From Campylobacteraceae bacterium (GTDB taxonomy: Bacteria > Campylobacterota > Campylobacteria > Campylobacterales > Campylobacteraceae): 64,000 nt of DNA. The DNA is taken from contig JAISGD010000001.1 of NCBI GenBank assembly GCA_031263195.1, forward strand, positions 1-64,000. The letters run 5' to 3'. The notes under the pieces are model-generated. The model did no database searches. It was not told where the DNA came from and saw only the letters and a program-made list of their open reading frames with translations. Positions 37,487 to 47,727 of this stretch are shown here, one piece after another (within the stretch, counting starts at the first letter, position 1; each line of letters starts with the position of its first letter). Position numbers and translations under genes: made by a program.

Positions 37487-39688
37487 TTATGCTCCTATAG
37501 CGTCTATGATACGGTTAAATGTTTCGCTTGGTCTCATCAAAGCGAAAGCCTTCTCGTCATTTGGATGATAATAACCGCCTATATCGGCTTTTTGCCCTTG
37601 AACGCTGTTTAATTCGCGTAATATTTTCTCTTCATTTTGCAAAAGGTTTTGATATAAAGGGGTAAAAAATTCGCTAAGATTGCTATCGTCTTTTTGATAT
37701 GCAAGCGCTTTTGTCCAATATAATGCCAAATAAAAATGGCTGCCGCGATTGTCTAATTCGCCGCATTTTGATTTTGGAGATTTGCCATTTTGCAACAACT
37801 CTTCGGTCGCGTTATCAAGCGTTTTTGCCAGTATGGCGGCTTTTTTATTATGCGTTTTTCGCGAAAAAAACTCTATTGAAGCGCAAAGCGCTAAAAATTC
37901 GCCCAAAGAGTCCCATCTTAAATGATTTTCTTCCAATAATTGCTGCATAAGTTTGGGCGCCGAACCGCCCGCTCCCGTTTCAAACAACCCTCCCCCACTC
38001 ATCAAAGGTACAATGGAGAGCATTTTCGCACTTGTTCCAAGTTCCAATATGGGAAAAAGATCGGTCAAGTAATCTCTTAAGACATTTCCGGTCACGGATA
38101 TGGTATCTTCGCCTTTTCGCATACGATTAAGAGATAATTTTATGGCTTCTACGGGAGATAAAATGGCTACATCAATTTCTGATAAATCGCACTCTTTCAT
38201 ATACTCTTTAATTTTTCTTATAAGGTTTCTATCGTGCGCCCTTTCGTCATCCAACCAAAAAATAGCCGGAACTTTTGAAATTTTCGCGCGCTCTAAAGCA
38301 AGTTTTATCCAATTTCGTACAGGAGCGTCTTTTGTTTGACACATTCTATATATGTCGCCTTTTTCCACTTTAGTCTTAAATATTACTTCGTTTGTACTGT
38401 TTTTTACAACTACAAAACCGTCCTCTTCCATGATAAAAGTTTTATCATGAGAACCGTACTCTTCGGCTTTTTGCGCCATAAGCCCTACATTTGACACACT
38501 TCCTATTGTTCTTGGATCAAGCGCGCCGTTTTCTTTACAATCTTCAATTGCCGCTTGATAAATTTTCGCATAACATCTATCCGGAATAACGGCTTTAGCG
38601 TCTCTTTTATCGCCATTTTTATCCCACATAATACCGCCTGCTCTAATCATCGCCGGCATTGAGGCATCGACTATGATATCATTTGGAAAATGCAGATTTG
38701 TAATGCCTTTATCGGAGTCTACCATAGCGATATCCGGCTGTTCTTTGTAGATTTCGGATATGCTTTTTTCTATTTCCGCTTTTTCATTTTCCGACAAATT
38801 CGCGATTTTTGCGTATAAATCGCTAAGTCCGTTATTTACGTTTACTCCAAGCTTTTCAAACATTGCGCCGTATTTTTCAAATAGCTTGTCAAAAAATGCC
38901 AAAACGGCAACGCCGAATATCACGGGGTCGGATACTTTCATCATAGTAGCTTTAAGATGTACTGAAAAAAGCACCCCTTTTTCTTTCGCGTCTTTAATCT
39001 CTTTTAAGAAAAACTCTCTTAAAGCTTTTACACTCATAAACGATATGTCTATAATTTCGCCCTTTTGCAGTTTTAAATCCGATTTCAATATCTTTTTGTC
39101 GCCGTTTTTATTTATAAACTCAATAGATACGGTATCTTCGGTTGGTAAAATGTATGAATTTTCGCTTCCGTAAAAATCGCCGTTATTCATATAAGATACG
39201 TGACTTTTTGACTCTTTTTTCCATATGCCCATTTGGTGAGGATTGTTTCTTGCGTAATTTTTGACGGCTTTTGGCGCGCGTCTGTCGGAATTTCCCTCTC
39301 TCAAAACAGGATTTACCGCAGAGCCTAATATTTTTGAGTATTTCGCTTTTATCTCTTTTTCTTTAGCATTTGTCGGATTTTCCGGAAAATCAGGAACATC
39401 GTAACCTTGCGACTGAAGTTCGGTTATAGCGGCTACTAATTGCGGTATAGAGGCTGAAATATTGGGAAGCTTTATAATATTTGCCTCTTCGCTTTGAGTG
39501 AGATTTCCCAAATATGCCAAATCATCGGGATAATCCGAAAAAGCGCTCAAAATCCTACCGGAAAGCGAGATATCTCTTAATTCGAAATCCACATCGCATT
39601 TGCCGCCCAAAGCTTTTATGATGGGGAACAAAGAGTACGTGGCGAGTGCAGGAGATTCGTCTGTTTTTGTATATATAATAGAAGCCAT
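37487..39688 (-). CDS. icd: Monomeric NADP-dependent isocitrate dehydrogenase
   Basis: 733 aa; [71 protein letters not shown]. Confidence 0.94.
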   Translation of the reverse strand: MASIIYTKTDESPALATYSLFPIIKALGGKCDVDFELRDISLSGRILSAFSDYPDDLAYLGNLTQSEEANIIKLPNISASIPQLVAAITELQSQGYDVPDFPENPTNAKEKEIKAKYSKILGSAVNPVLREGNSDRRAPKAVKNYARNNPHQMGIWKKESKSHVSYMNNGDFYGSENSYILPTEDTVSIEFINKNGDKKILKSDLKLQKGEIIDISFMSVKALREFFLKEIKDAKEKGVLFSVHLKATMMKVSDPVIFGVAVLAFFDKLFEKYGAMFEKLGVNVNNGLSDLYAKIANLSENEKAEIEKSISEIYKEQPDIAMVDSDKGITNLHFPNDIIVDASMPAMIRAGGIMWDKNGDKRDAKAVIPDRCYAKIYQAAIEDCKENGALDPRTIGSVSNVGLMAQKAEEYGSHDKTFIMEEDGFVVVKNSTNEVIFKTKVEKGDIYRMCQTKDAPVRNWIKLALERAKISKVPAIFWLDDERAHDRNLIRKIKEYMKECDLSEIDVAILSPVEAIKLSLNRMRKGEDTISVTGNVLRDYLTDLFPILELGTSAKMLSIVPLMSGGGLFETGAGGSAPKLMQQLLEENHLRWDSLGEFLALCASIEFFSRKTHNKKAAILAKTLDNATEELLQNGKSPKSKCGELDNRGSHFYLALYWTKALAYQKDDSNLSEFFTPLYQNLLQNEEKILRELNSVQGQKADIGGYYHPNDEKAFALMRPSETFNRIIDAIGA

Positions 39689-39756
39689 CTTATTTCCTTG
39701 ATTAATATTATTTTATAAAAATACTGTTCATAAAGTAGCAAAACTGTTCTTAAGTT

Positions 39757-40716
39757 CTATTTGCTTATATTTTTTAAGTGCTCACTATAAGTTTCAGTAA
39801 ATAAATGTTGACCGTTTGAACCTTTAACAAAATAGAGATACTTTGTTTTATCAGGTTTTAAAGCCGCTTTTATAGCCTCTTTACTTACAGTACATACTGG
39901 ATTTTCGGGTAGTCCATAATGAGCATATGTATTATAGGGTGACATATCTTCCCTGATTCTTGTGGGTGTAACTTTGGTATGCGAAAATTTACCATAATTG
40001 AGTGTGCCATCCATTTGAAGTTTCATTCTTATTCTAAGTCTGTTATGAATCACAGAGCTTACTATCGGCATTTCGGCATTATTGGCAGACTCTTTTTGTA
40101 TAATGGATGCGATAATTAAAACTCTATTCCATTCACTCTCGTCATAGTCATTTGTCAATTCGCGTGATAAAGCCTCATTACGCTTTTTAGAATCGTTTAT
40201 GAAGTAATTTATAAGCCACCTTTCATCTACTCCTAAAGGTATATTATAAGTCTCCGGAATTATCCATCCGTCTTCAAACTGCGACAACTTTTCATATTCA
40301 CGCCGTAATGCGTTAAATGAGAGGTTGAACTCTTTGGACAGCTGCTCTAAAAATATGTACGTCGTCTCTCCGGGTATCAATGTAATCGCACGCGTAGCGG
40401 CTTTAGCGTGAGAAAGTTGATACAAATAATCGGCCTTTGTCAATACGGTACCGCCCATGTCTATCCAGCCGCTTTGAGGGTATCCTAAAAATATCATCAA
40501 AAGTTTGTCAAAACCTACCGAGATATTGCCGTTTTGTGCACCAAGCTGTGTTATAATATTGTTTATTCCACCCTTTGGTACATAAACAATCTTTTGAGTA
40601 CCAATCGGTTGAATCAAATAGAACAGAAGTGAGATAATGGCTATCAATAAAATATTTAAGCTAAAAAAAAAGACTTTGCTTTTTATACTATTTTTTATAT
40701 TGCCGCTCATCGTCAT
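39757..40716 (-). CDS. mltG: Endolytic transglycosylase MltG
   Basis: LIPGETTYIFLEQL, EGWIIPETY-like DGWIIPETY, ASIIQKESANNAEMPIVSSVIHNRL, MKLQMDGTLNY; N-terminal TM; start uncertain (Met at 40716 or 40710). Confidence 0.88.
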   Translation of the reverse strand: MTMSGNIKNSIKSKVFFFSLNILLIAIISLLFYLIQPIGTQKIVYVPKGGINNIITQLGAQNGNISVGFDKLLMIFLGYPQSGWIDMGGTVLTKADYLYQLSHAKAATRAITLIPGETTYIFLEQLSKEFNLSFNALRREYEKLSQFEDGWIIPETYNIPLGVDERWLINYFINDSKKRNEALSRELTNDYDESEWNRVLIIASIIQKESANNAEMPIVSSVIHNRLRIRMKLQMDGTLNYGKFSHTKVTPTRIREDMSPYNTYAHYGLPENPVCTVSKEAIKAALKPDKTKYLYFVKGSNGQHLFTETYSEHLKNISK

Positions 40717-43195
40717 TATCGGTGTTATGTATAATGGTATTCGCATAGACAACCTATCCGCATTCAATGTAAATATAACGGGATTATATATCAAATTAGA
40801 TAAAAAACTCTTTGTTGAAATTGATACGATAAAAATAAACACTAATGTTACAAAAAGTAACAATTCTTCCTCTTTAAATGAAGTATTGGATGCACTTCCA
40901 TATATACATACATTTTTCAGTACGATTACTATCAGTAATATAGAGTATGAAAATGAAAAAGTACAGCTTGTTTATAAAGATAAGAATTTTTACCTAAACT
41001 CTTCACTTTTGACGCTGCAAACAAAAATAAAACTGACAAATAGAAAAAAGCTTATTTTGGATATTGAAGAGATGCTTTTAAAAGATATAGACATAGCTTT
41101 CAAGGGAAGACTGGATGCTGATTTAAGGCTTGATGAGTACGCATTTGACGGTACCTACAGGCTATTTGACATTACCGGCAACGCAAAGCTTGAGATAAAA
41201 AATAAGATATTAAGTTATCATATAGATTCGAACAATTTCTCTTCACCTAAAATCCTCATAAACAATCTTTCAAAGTATGTAAAATTAAGCGATATGGCGA
41301 TTAGCTGGATATACGGCTATACAAAAGCCCAAAACTACAAACTACTCTATTTGACAGGCAAAATAGACCTTGTAAAGCGTGATTTTTTCCCTAAAAACAT
41401 CAATGCACTTATAAAAGCCGACAATGTCAACGTTACTTTTAATCCTCAGGTACCAAACGCCAATATGGAAGAGGTAAGAGTTATGATAGAAAACAATAAA
41501 ATCCTCTTTTTATTATCAAATCCAACATATAAAGACGCCAATCTTACAAAAGTCGATGCCACGATATATGATTTGATGGATAGCAGCAGAGGCGTCAAGA
41601 TAGACATTATCTCAAGTACCTATTACAATGATGCTATCAACCAAATCATCAAAGTTTACACCAAGACCGACATCCCAATACGCCAAAAAAGCGGTGAAAC
41701 GGAAGCTAATGTCAGTATTGATATAAAATTTTCAAATTTGAGCGTTAACGTTACGGCTGATATTTCATTGGAAAATGCCGATTTGCAGATGGGCAGTACT
41801 GTACTGCATATACCTAACGCCAGCATACACTTAAATAACTCTGTTGTTGAGTTTAAAAATACAAGAGTACAATATAACAGGCTTTTTGATATAAGTATAA
41901 ACGGTACTCTAAATACAAGCACCAAAGAGATGACAGCAGACTCTTTTGTACATTCGCTATCTATTGAAGCAAAAAACAGAAGTATTGTTTCGATAAGTAA
42001 CATCTCAACGCCTTTTACTTTTAATATAATGAGTAACGGAATAAATCTTTATTTTGATGAACTGCAAAGTAATCTAACTTTTGCCAACACAAATATATTT
42101 AATTTTAACGCACTGGAAAAACTCTATCCCTATTCCGATATCGCTCAAGAGTACGATATAAAAGCCGGACGTATTACGCTTACGAGCAAAGATCTTAAGC
42201 GTTTCAGTGGATATGCTAATATCAGAGGACTGAAATTGCCTTTGAGTTATAACGGTATGCCTATGAGAAGATTTGCCGGCACATTTGAGATAATGGAAGA
42301 TTCATTTGAAATAGCAGCAAATAATCACAATGTAGAGCTTAGCTTGAAGGATGAGATAAATCTAGCTATAAATAACCTTGATATCAACATAGATACAAAT
42401 AATAGCAAATCATCCTCTATGCCGCTCATACCTATCAATATAACGGCACAAAACAGTTCTATTATTTTTAAGCCGTCAAACATCACTGTTCTAGCCGATA
42501 TTTACAATATCAGTTCAAAAAACAATAACTTCTCCTTGCATATTTTATATAACAATACTTCTTTGGATTTTGAAAAAAATGAAAATTCTTTTTATATCAC
42601 AACAAAAGACATGGAGAGTGAATTTTTAAACTCATTGGCAAATAAAGAGTTTTTCAAAAGAGGAAGTTTTGATTTTTACGCTAAAGGTGAAAGCGAGAAT
42701 GAATTCTTCGGCATTTTAAATTTAAAAGAGGTGAGATTGAAAGATTTTCAAATTCTAAACAACCTGATAGCTTTCTTCAATATGATACCGTCTTTAGCCA
42801 CACTCTCCAATCCCATGTACAGCACAAGCGGCTTTCCCGTTAAAAACGGTACGGTGGAATTTGTAAAAAGCGGAGATTATCTATATGTGCAAACGTTATT
42901 TTTAGAAGGTTACAGCTCTGATATAAAGGGTGATGGATATATCGATTTAAAAACAAATAATATCTATTTGGATTTAAGAATTTTTATCATAAAATCACTT
43001 AGCAACATCATAGATAAAATACCTTTGGTAAATTATATTATTCTTGGAGATGAAGGTACGGTTGAATTTCGCTTTTCAGTGCGCGGCACACTTGATGAGC
43101 CAAAAATAGAAACAAACATAATGAATGATACGATAATGTCACCTTTTAAAATGATAAAGAGGGTTTTTGAGCTACCTTTTTATATAATGCAGTGA
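40637..43195 (+). CDS. Large AsmA/YhdP-like (DUF3971-type) envelope protein
   Basis: 852 aa; N-terminal TM then long beta-rich repetitive sequence; AsmA-like C-terminus (GDGYIDLKTNNIYLDLRIFIIKSLSNIIDKIPLVNYIILGDEGTVEFRFSVRGTLDEPKI). Confidence 0.75.
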   Translation: MAINKIFKLKKKTLLFILFFILPLIVIIGVMYNGIRIDNLSAFNVNITGLYIKLDKKLFVEIDTIKINTNVTKSNNSSSLNEVLDALPYIHTFFSTITISNIEYENEKVQLVYKDKNFYLNSSLLTLQTKIKLTNRKKLILDIEEMLLKDIDIAFKGRLDADLRLDEYAFDGTYRLFDITGNAKLEIKNKILSYHIDSNNFSSPKILINNLSKYVKLSDMAISWIYGYTKAQNYKLLYLTGKIDLVKRDFFPKNINALIKADNVNVTFNPQVPNANMEEVRVMIENNKILFLLSNPTYKDANLTKVDATIYDLMDSSRGVKIDIISSTYYNDAINQIIKVYTKTDIPIRQKSGETEANVSIDIKFSNLSVNVTADISLENADLQMGSTVLHIPNASIHLNNSVVEFKNTRVQYNRLFDISINGTLNTSTKEMTADSFVHSLSIEAKNRSIVSISNISTPFTFNIMSNGINLYFDELQSNLTFANTNIFNFNALEKLYPYSDIAQEYDIKAGRITLTSKDLKRFSGYANIRGLKLPLSYNGMPMRRFAGTFEIMEDSFEIAANNHNVELSLKDEINLAINNLDINIDTNNSKSSSMPLIPINITAQNSSIIFKPSNITVLADIYNISSKNNNFSLHILYNNTSLDFEKNENSFYITTKDMESEFLNSLANKEFFKRGSFDFYAKGESENEFFGILNLKEVRLKDFQILNNLIAFFNMIPSLATLSNPMYSTSGFPVKNGTVEFVKSGDYLYVQTLFLEGYSSDIKGDGYIDLKTNNIYLDLRIFIIKSLSNIIDKIPLVNYIILGDEGTVEFRFSVRGTLDEPKIETNIMNDTIMSPFKMIKRVFELPFYIMQ

Positions 43196-43196
43196 T

Positions 43197-44834
43197 TTAA
43201 TAAAACAACTCTTTATATTTCTCTCTCATAGCTTTTTTATTAGGTTTGCCAACGCTTGTTTTGAGTATTGCATCGGTAAAGTGAATCTTTAAAAGCATAC
43301 TCTCTCTTGCCATAAGACCTTTTTTGATAAACTCTTTGATAAGGTTGATTATCTCTTTTTCAAGTGTCTTTTTATCTTCTACTTTAGTTACTATTAGAGC
43401 CAGCGGCTTTTCACCCCATTTATCATCAGGTATTGAGACAACCGATACTTCGCTTACAGCCAAATGTTTATGAATAACATCTTCAAGTTCAAGAGAAGAG
43501 ACCCATTCGCCGCCAACTTTTATGATATCTTTCTCTCTGTCCGTTATCTTAAAATAGCCTGCTTTATCACAGTTGGCGATATCTCCTGTGTGCAGATAAC
43601 CTCCGCGCCAAAGATTTTCGGAATTTTTCTGGTCTTTAAGGTATCCTGTTGTAAGCCATGGGGAGCGGACAATTATCTCACCGGTATTTTTGCCATCATG
43701 CGCTACGTCACTCATCTCTTCATCTACAATCCTCATCTCCACAAGTCCGATCGCTTTTCCTGTTTTTGTTCTAAGCCTCGCTTGTTCTTCTTCGTTTTCT
43801 TTTAACATTTCGGGCGTTAACTGCGCTAAGGAGAGTACCGGACATGTTTCGCTCATACCGTAACCAACATATATATCTATACCTTTTTTCATAGCCGCCA
43901 AAGCTTGCGCCGAAGAGAGCGACGAACCTCCTATGATAATTTTCCAGCGACTTAAATCCACACTGTCTACTTTCGGAGTATTGAGTATCATATGCATAAT
44001 AGTCGGTACGCAGTGCGAGCATGTAATTCCCTCTTTTTCTACAAGCTCAAGCAATAAATCAGGTATGTATTTACCGGGATAAACCTGTTTAATACCCATA
44101 AACGTAGCCATATAAGGAAATCCCCAAGCATGCACATGAAACATCGGCGTAATAGGCATATAAACATCTTGCTGATTAAAGTTAGCATGTCCGGTATGCG
44201 TACCAAGTGACGCTAAAACTCCAATCGTATGCAACACCAACTGTCTATGTGAAAAACAGACGCCTTTTGGCATACCGGTAGTACCAGTCGTATAAAAGGT
44301 CGTAGCGTGCGTATTTTCATCAAAATCGGGAAAATCAAACCTATTTGATGCACTTTGCATCATCTCTTCATACTCTCCGTGTATTGGCAAAATCGTTTGT
44401 ATATGATCAACGCCGTCTTTCATCAAAATATATTTTTTTACCGTATCTATCCTGCCCCGTACCTGCTCTATAATAGGCAGAAATTCACTGTTTATTAAAA
44501 TAACATCATCTTGTGCATGGTCTATCGTATATAGTATTTGTTCGGGACTAAGACGTATATTTATCATATGCATAACAGCGCCTATCATGGGTATGGCAAA
44601 ATAACACTCAAGATACCTGTGCGAGTCATAGTCCATAATAGCTACCGTATCGCCTTTTTTGACGCCAAGCTCTGTTAGAATGTTGGCAAGCTTGCAAACA
44701 CGCTCACGAAATGCGGCATAAGTCATACGAAAACTGTTTTTGTAAATAATCTCTTGATTTGGATTGTACGATAAAGGGGTAAAAAGAAGCTGTTTGATGA
44801 GCAACTGGTAATTTGGTATATCAGATGTATACAT
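43197..44834 (-). CDS. Fatty-acyl-CoA synthetase (AMP-binding)
   Basis: 545 aa; TTFYTTGTTGMPKGVCFSHRQ, GYGMSETCPVLSLAQ, YLHTGDIANCDKAGYFKITDREKDIIKVGGEWVSSLELED. Confidence 0.92.
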   Translation of the reverse strand: MYTSDIPNYQLLIKQLLFTPLSYNPNQEIIYKNSFRMTYAAFRERVCKLANILTELGVKKGDTVAIMDYDSHRYLECYFAIPMIGAVMHMINIRLSPEQILYTIDHAQDDVILINSEFLPIIEQVRGRIDTVKKYILMKDGVDHIQTILPIHGEYEEMMQSASNRFDFPDFDENTHATTFYTTGTTGMPKGVCFSHRQLVLHTIGVLASLGTHTGHANFNQQDVYMPITPMFHVHAWGFPYMATFMGIKQVYPGKYIPDLLLELVEKEGITCSHCVPTIMHMILNTPKVDSVDLSRWKIIIGGSSLSSAQALAAMKKGIDIYVGYGMSETCPVLSLAQLTPEMLKENEEEQARLRTKTGKAIGLVEMRIVDEEMSDVAHDGKNTGEIIVRSPWLTTGYLKDQKNSENLWRGGYLHTGDIANCDKAGYFKITDREKDIIKVGGEWVSSLELEDVIHKHLAVSEVSVVSIPDDKWGEKPLALIVTKVEDKKTLEKEIINLIKEFIKKGLMARESMLLKIHFTDAILKTSVGKPNKKAMREKYKELFY

Positions 44835-44849
44835 TCAAGTTCCTTAAAA

Positions 44850-46205
44850 CTATATTTTTTCTTTTGAAGCAGCGGTCAAATCATCTTTTTTTGAAAATAT
44901 AAAGAAAAAGCTCATAGATACAACTGTAGCCACAAACGACGCGAGCAAGACAGAAAGTGTCGCATGTGCCGCAAGCTTATCGTCAAGAGCAAGATTTGAG
45001 ATAAGTATAGACATTGTAAAGCCGATTCCGGCTACAAGTCCTACACCAAATATTTGTGTCCATGTAAGATTGCTTGGTTTCCTTGAGATGCCGAGGAAAT
45101 CCAAAATAAATGTAAATATAAATATGCCCAAAGGCTTTCCAAGAAAAAGTCCCAATGCTATACCCCAGAAGAGGTCGTCAAATTCAAAGCCGCCGTGCGC
45201 CACAACTCCTGCGTTTGCAAAAGCAAATACCGGCATAATAAAATAAGCACTCAAAGGGTGCAGATTACGCTCAAGTTTAACAAGCGGACTTTGTACTTCA
45301 TCGTATGCCTGCACTATCATTTCCAAAGCATTGTTCTGTTTTGCATTTAAAAGTACTTGCTGCGAATCCTTAGGTGCGTTTGAGTAAAAAACATTTGTCG
45401 CAAGCCTCAAATTTTCCAAAAAACTTGAACTGCTTATTTTTGAGTAAATCGGTATTGTAAAAGCCAACACTATTCCTGAAATCGTCGCGTGAATACCGCT
45501 TTTGTAAAAAAAATACCATAAAGCTAAGCCGCCTATGAGATATACTGTGAGCGTTCGCACGCCAAATTTATTAAAAAGCAGCAAAATAGCTGTTACGCTA
45601 AGAGCCAGCGCCAAATAATCAAGTGATATTTCGCGCGAATAAAAGATGGCAATAACTAAAATGGAACCTATATCATCAGCAATAGCGAGCGTTACCAAAA
45701 ATACTTTCAGTTTTATAGGTATTCTGCTGCCAAGCAACATCAAAACACCAAGCGCAAATGCCGTATCTGTCCCCATAGGTATCGCAAAACCCTTGATATT
45801 TCCGCTACCCCAAGTAAAACACAAAAATATTATAACAGGGAAAAGCATGCCGCCTACAGAGGCAAATATGGGTGAAATAGCCTTTTGAAAGCTTGACAAC
45901 TCGCCAACTAAAATCTCGCGTTTGACCTCAAGCCCTATCATTAAAAAAAAGAGCGCCATCAAAGCGTCATTTACCCAAAAATGTGTATCTTTTATAAAGC
46001 TTAAATCTCCTACGGTAATACCGAATTTCACTTCCCACAACGCAAAATATTTTTCGGATAAAAGCGGGGAATTGGCGGCAAATAACGCTAAAATAGCGGC
46101 AATAAATAATAAAATACCGCCAAATGACTCTTGTTTGACAAAATGTGTTATAAAGTTGCCGATTTTTTTAGTAGAGCCTTTATTCCCTATCCCCAAAACA
46201 CTCAA
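44850..46205 (-). CDS. nhaA: Na+/H+ antiporter NhaA
   Basis: FFLMIGLEVKREILVGELSS, GTDTAFALGVL, LAIADDIGSILVIAIFYS, FANAGV. Confidence 0.95.
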   Translation of the reverse strand: MSVLGIGNKGSTKKIGNFITHFVKQESFGGILLFIAAILALFAANSPLLSEKYFALWEVKFGITVGDLSFIKDTHFWVNDALMALFFLMIGLEVKREILVGELSSFQKAISPIFASVGGMLFPVIIFLCFTWGSGNIKGFAIPMGTDTAFALGVLMLLGSRIPIKLKVFLVTLAIADDIGSILVIAIFYSREISLDYLALALSVTAILLLFNKFGVRTLTVYLIGGLALWYFFYKSGIHATISGIVLAFTIPIYSKISSSSFLENLRLATNVFYSNAPKDSQQVLLNAKQNNALEMIVQAYDEVQSPLVKLERNLHPLSAYFIMPVFAFANAGVVAHGGFEFDDLFWGIALGLFLGKPLGIFIFTFILDFLGISRKPSNLTWTQIFGVGLVAGIGFTMSILISNLALDDKLAAHATLSVLLASFVATVVSMSFFFIFSKKDDLTAASKEKI

Positions 46206-46374
46206 TTTTTGACCTTGCTTATAAATTTTCCATTTTTACGATTAATTAAATGGGGTATTGTAATATTTTTTAGCTATTGTTTTGATTAGAAAATGGGAAG
46301 TTTTACTGATTTTTTACTTTTTTTAAAAAGTAATGCGCACTTTTGTATCACATCATTAAAAGCACACACTATTT

Positions 46375-47727
46375 TTAGTTGAATGGTAAAAATTTGGTAT
46401 TTTTATTTATTACTCCGGTTATCATATCACCATCTATATTTGCACCAATTTTTTGAAAATTCAAAAGATACTTTTCTCCCAATCTGCTTATCTCTTCATC
46501 AGAAAAGCTATATCCACTCTTATATCCTTTTGTGCTCTCATATTTTTTCAGCAACGATACAAACATCTCTTTATCAATACTGTATTCCAACTCAAAATCC
46601 AAATACTCTTGCCAATTGAACAAACTAATACCATACGCACTATCACTTATATATTTTATATAGCCGCTTATTCCATTTGTTTTTGAACCATTAAAACTTC
46701 CGGCAAAATTAAAACTAATCGTCGGATTGCTCTCTAAAAGTGATAGCATATCGGTTACGACAGACGATAAGATTATACGCTTCTTACTATCTTCCATGGC
46801 CAGATTAATTTTTGAAAGTTTATTCACAATAGTATTAATACTATTTTGTTTAAGCTGTGAAACAGTGATATTTATAACGGCATCTTTCATTATAAAATCA
46901 AATTCATCACCAACCGCAACAAACTCATCTGCACCAACTTTGAAATTCATAGACATTAAGCCGCCATCTTGCTCATCGAAAACCACATTTGTCGTATAAT
47001 TTGTAAAAGAACCTGCAACAAACTCATAAAATCGTGTATCATATTTTTTTGCCGTACCTTTTATGAAGCCCAACCAAGTACCAAGCTTGTTTTTATTCAG
47101 ATCAATATCGTAACTTAATCCTTTTATCTCTACAAAGTTAAGAGTGTCATTTTGCGTCATTTCTTCAATATATTGATTGAGGACAATATTTTTCGCATCA
47201 AATGATGTTTTGATATCTTGAGTATATGCGCCGACACTATATGTAAATTCCCTTGCAGCGCCTGCAAAGTCCAAACCAAACTCAAAACTTTGCGACCCTA
47301 TTTTCATCTTGTTTGTAATGCCGTCAAATCTTATATTCATGACCACATTTTTTGTATTGTTCACTATATAATCAAAAGTATTGTTGTTAAACATATTCTT
47401 CATATCGTCATTATATTCATAACTTATATCCATGCTGCCGATTTTGAAAATATCCGAATCTCTTACCCCAAATTTCGCTCTGCTTTCTATCACAGTATCT
47501 AAAGTAATATCAGGTGATATTATCACTGATAATTTCGTTTTATATATGGATCTAAAAAGCCCTCTTTGCTGTTCGATCAATTCATATTTAGCACCAAACC
47601 TGTCGAAGTAGCTCATCTCACTTGTAAAAAACTTATGAACTTGGCAATTAGCATAAACTACCGTAAAGCAAAAATAAAGCGCGGCTGCAATTACAATACC
47701 GATGAAAACGAATATAGCTTTTTTCAT
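46375..47727 (-). CDS. DUF945 (YdgA-like) family protein, paralog 1
   Basis: N-terminal TM; similar layout to 47724..49115 (KFGVRDSDIFKIGSMDISYEY vs IFGMRFNPFKIGSIDTKGEI). Confidence 0.7.
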   Translation of the reverse strand: MKKAIFVFIGIVIAAALYFCFTVVYANCQVHKFFTSEMSYFDRFGAKYELIEQQRGLFRSIYKTKLSVIISPDITLDTVIESRAKFGVRDSDIFKIGSMDISYEYNDDMKNMFNNNTFDYIVNNTKNVVMNIRFDGITNKMKIGSQSFEFGLDFAGAAREFTYSVGAYTQDIKTSFDAKNIVLNQYIEEMTQNDTLNFVEIKGLSYDIDLNKNKLGTWLGFIKGTAKKYDTRFYEFVAGSFTNYTTNVVFDEQDGGLMSMNFKVGADEFVAVGDEFDFIMKDAVINITVSQLKQNSINTIVNKLSKINLAMEDSKKRIILSSVVTDMLSLLESNPTISFNFAGSFNGSKTNGISGYIKYISDSAYGISLFNWQEYLDFELEYSIDKEMFVSLLKKYESTKGYKSGYSFSDEEISRLGEKYLLNFQKIGANIDGDMITGVINKNTKFLPFN

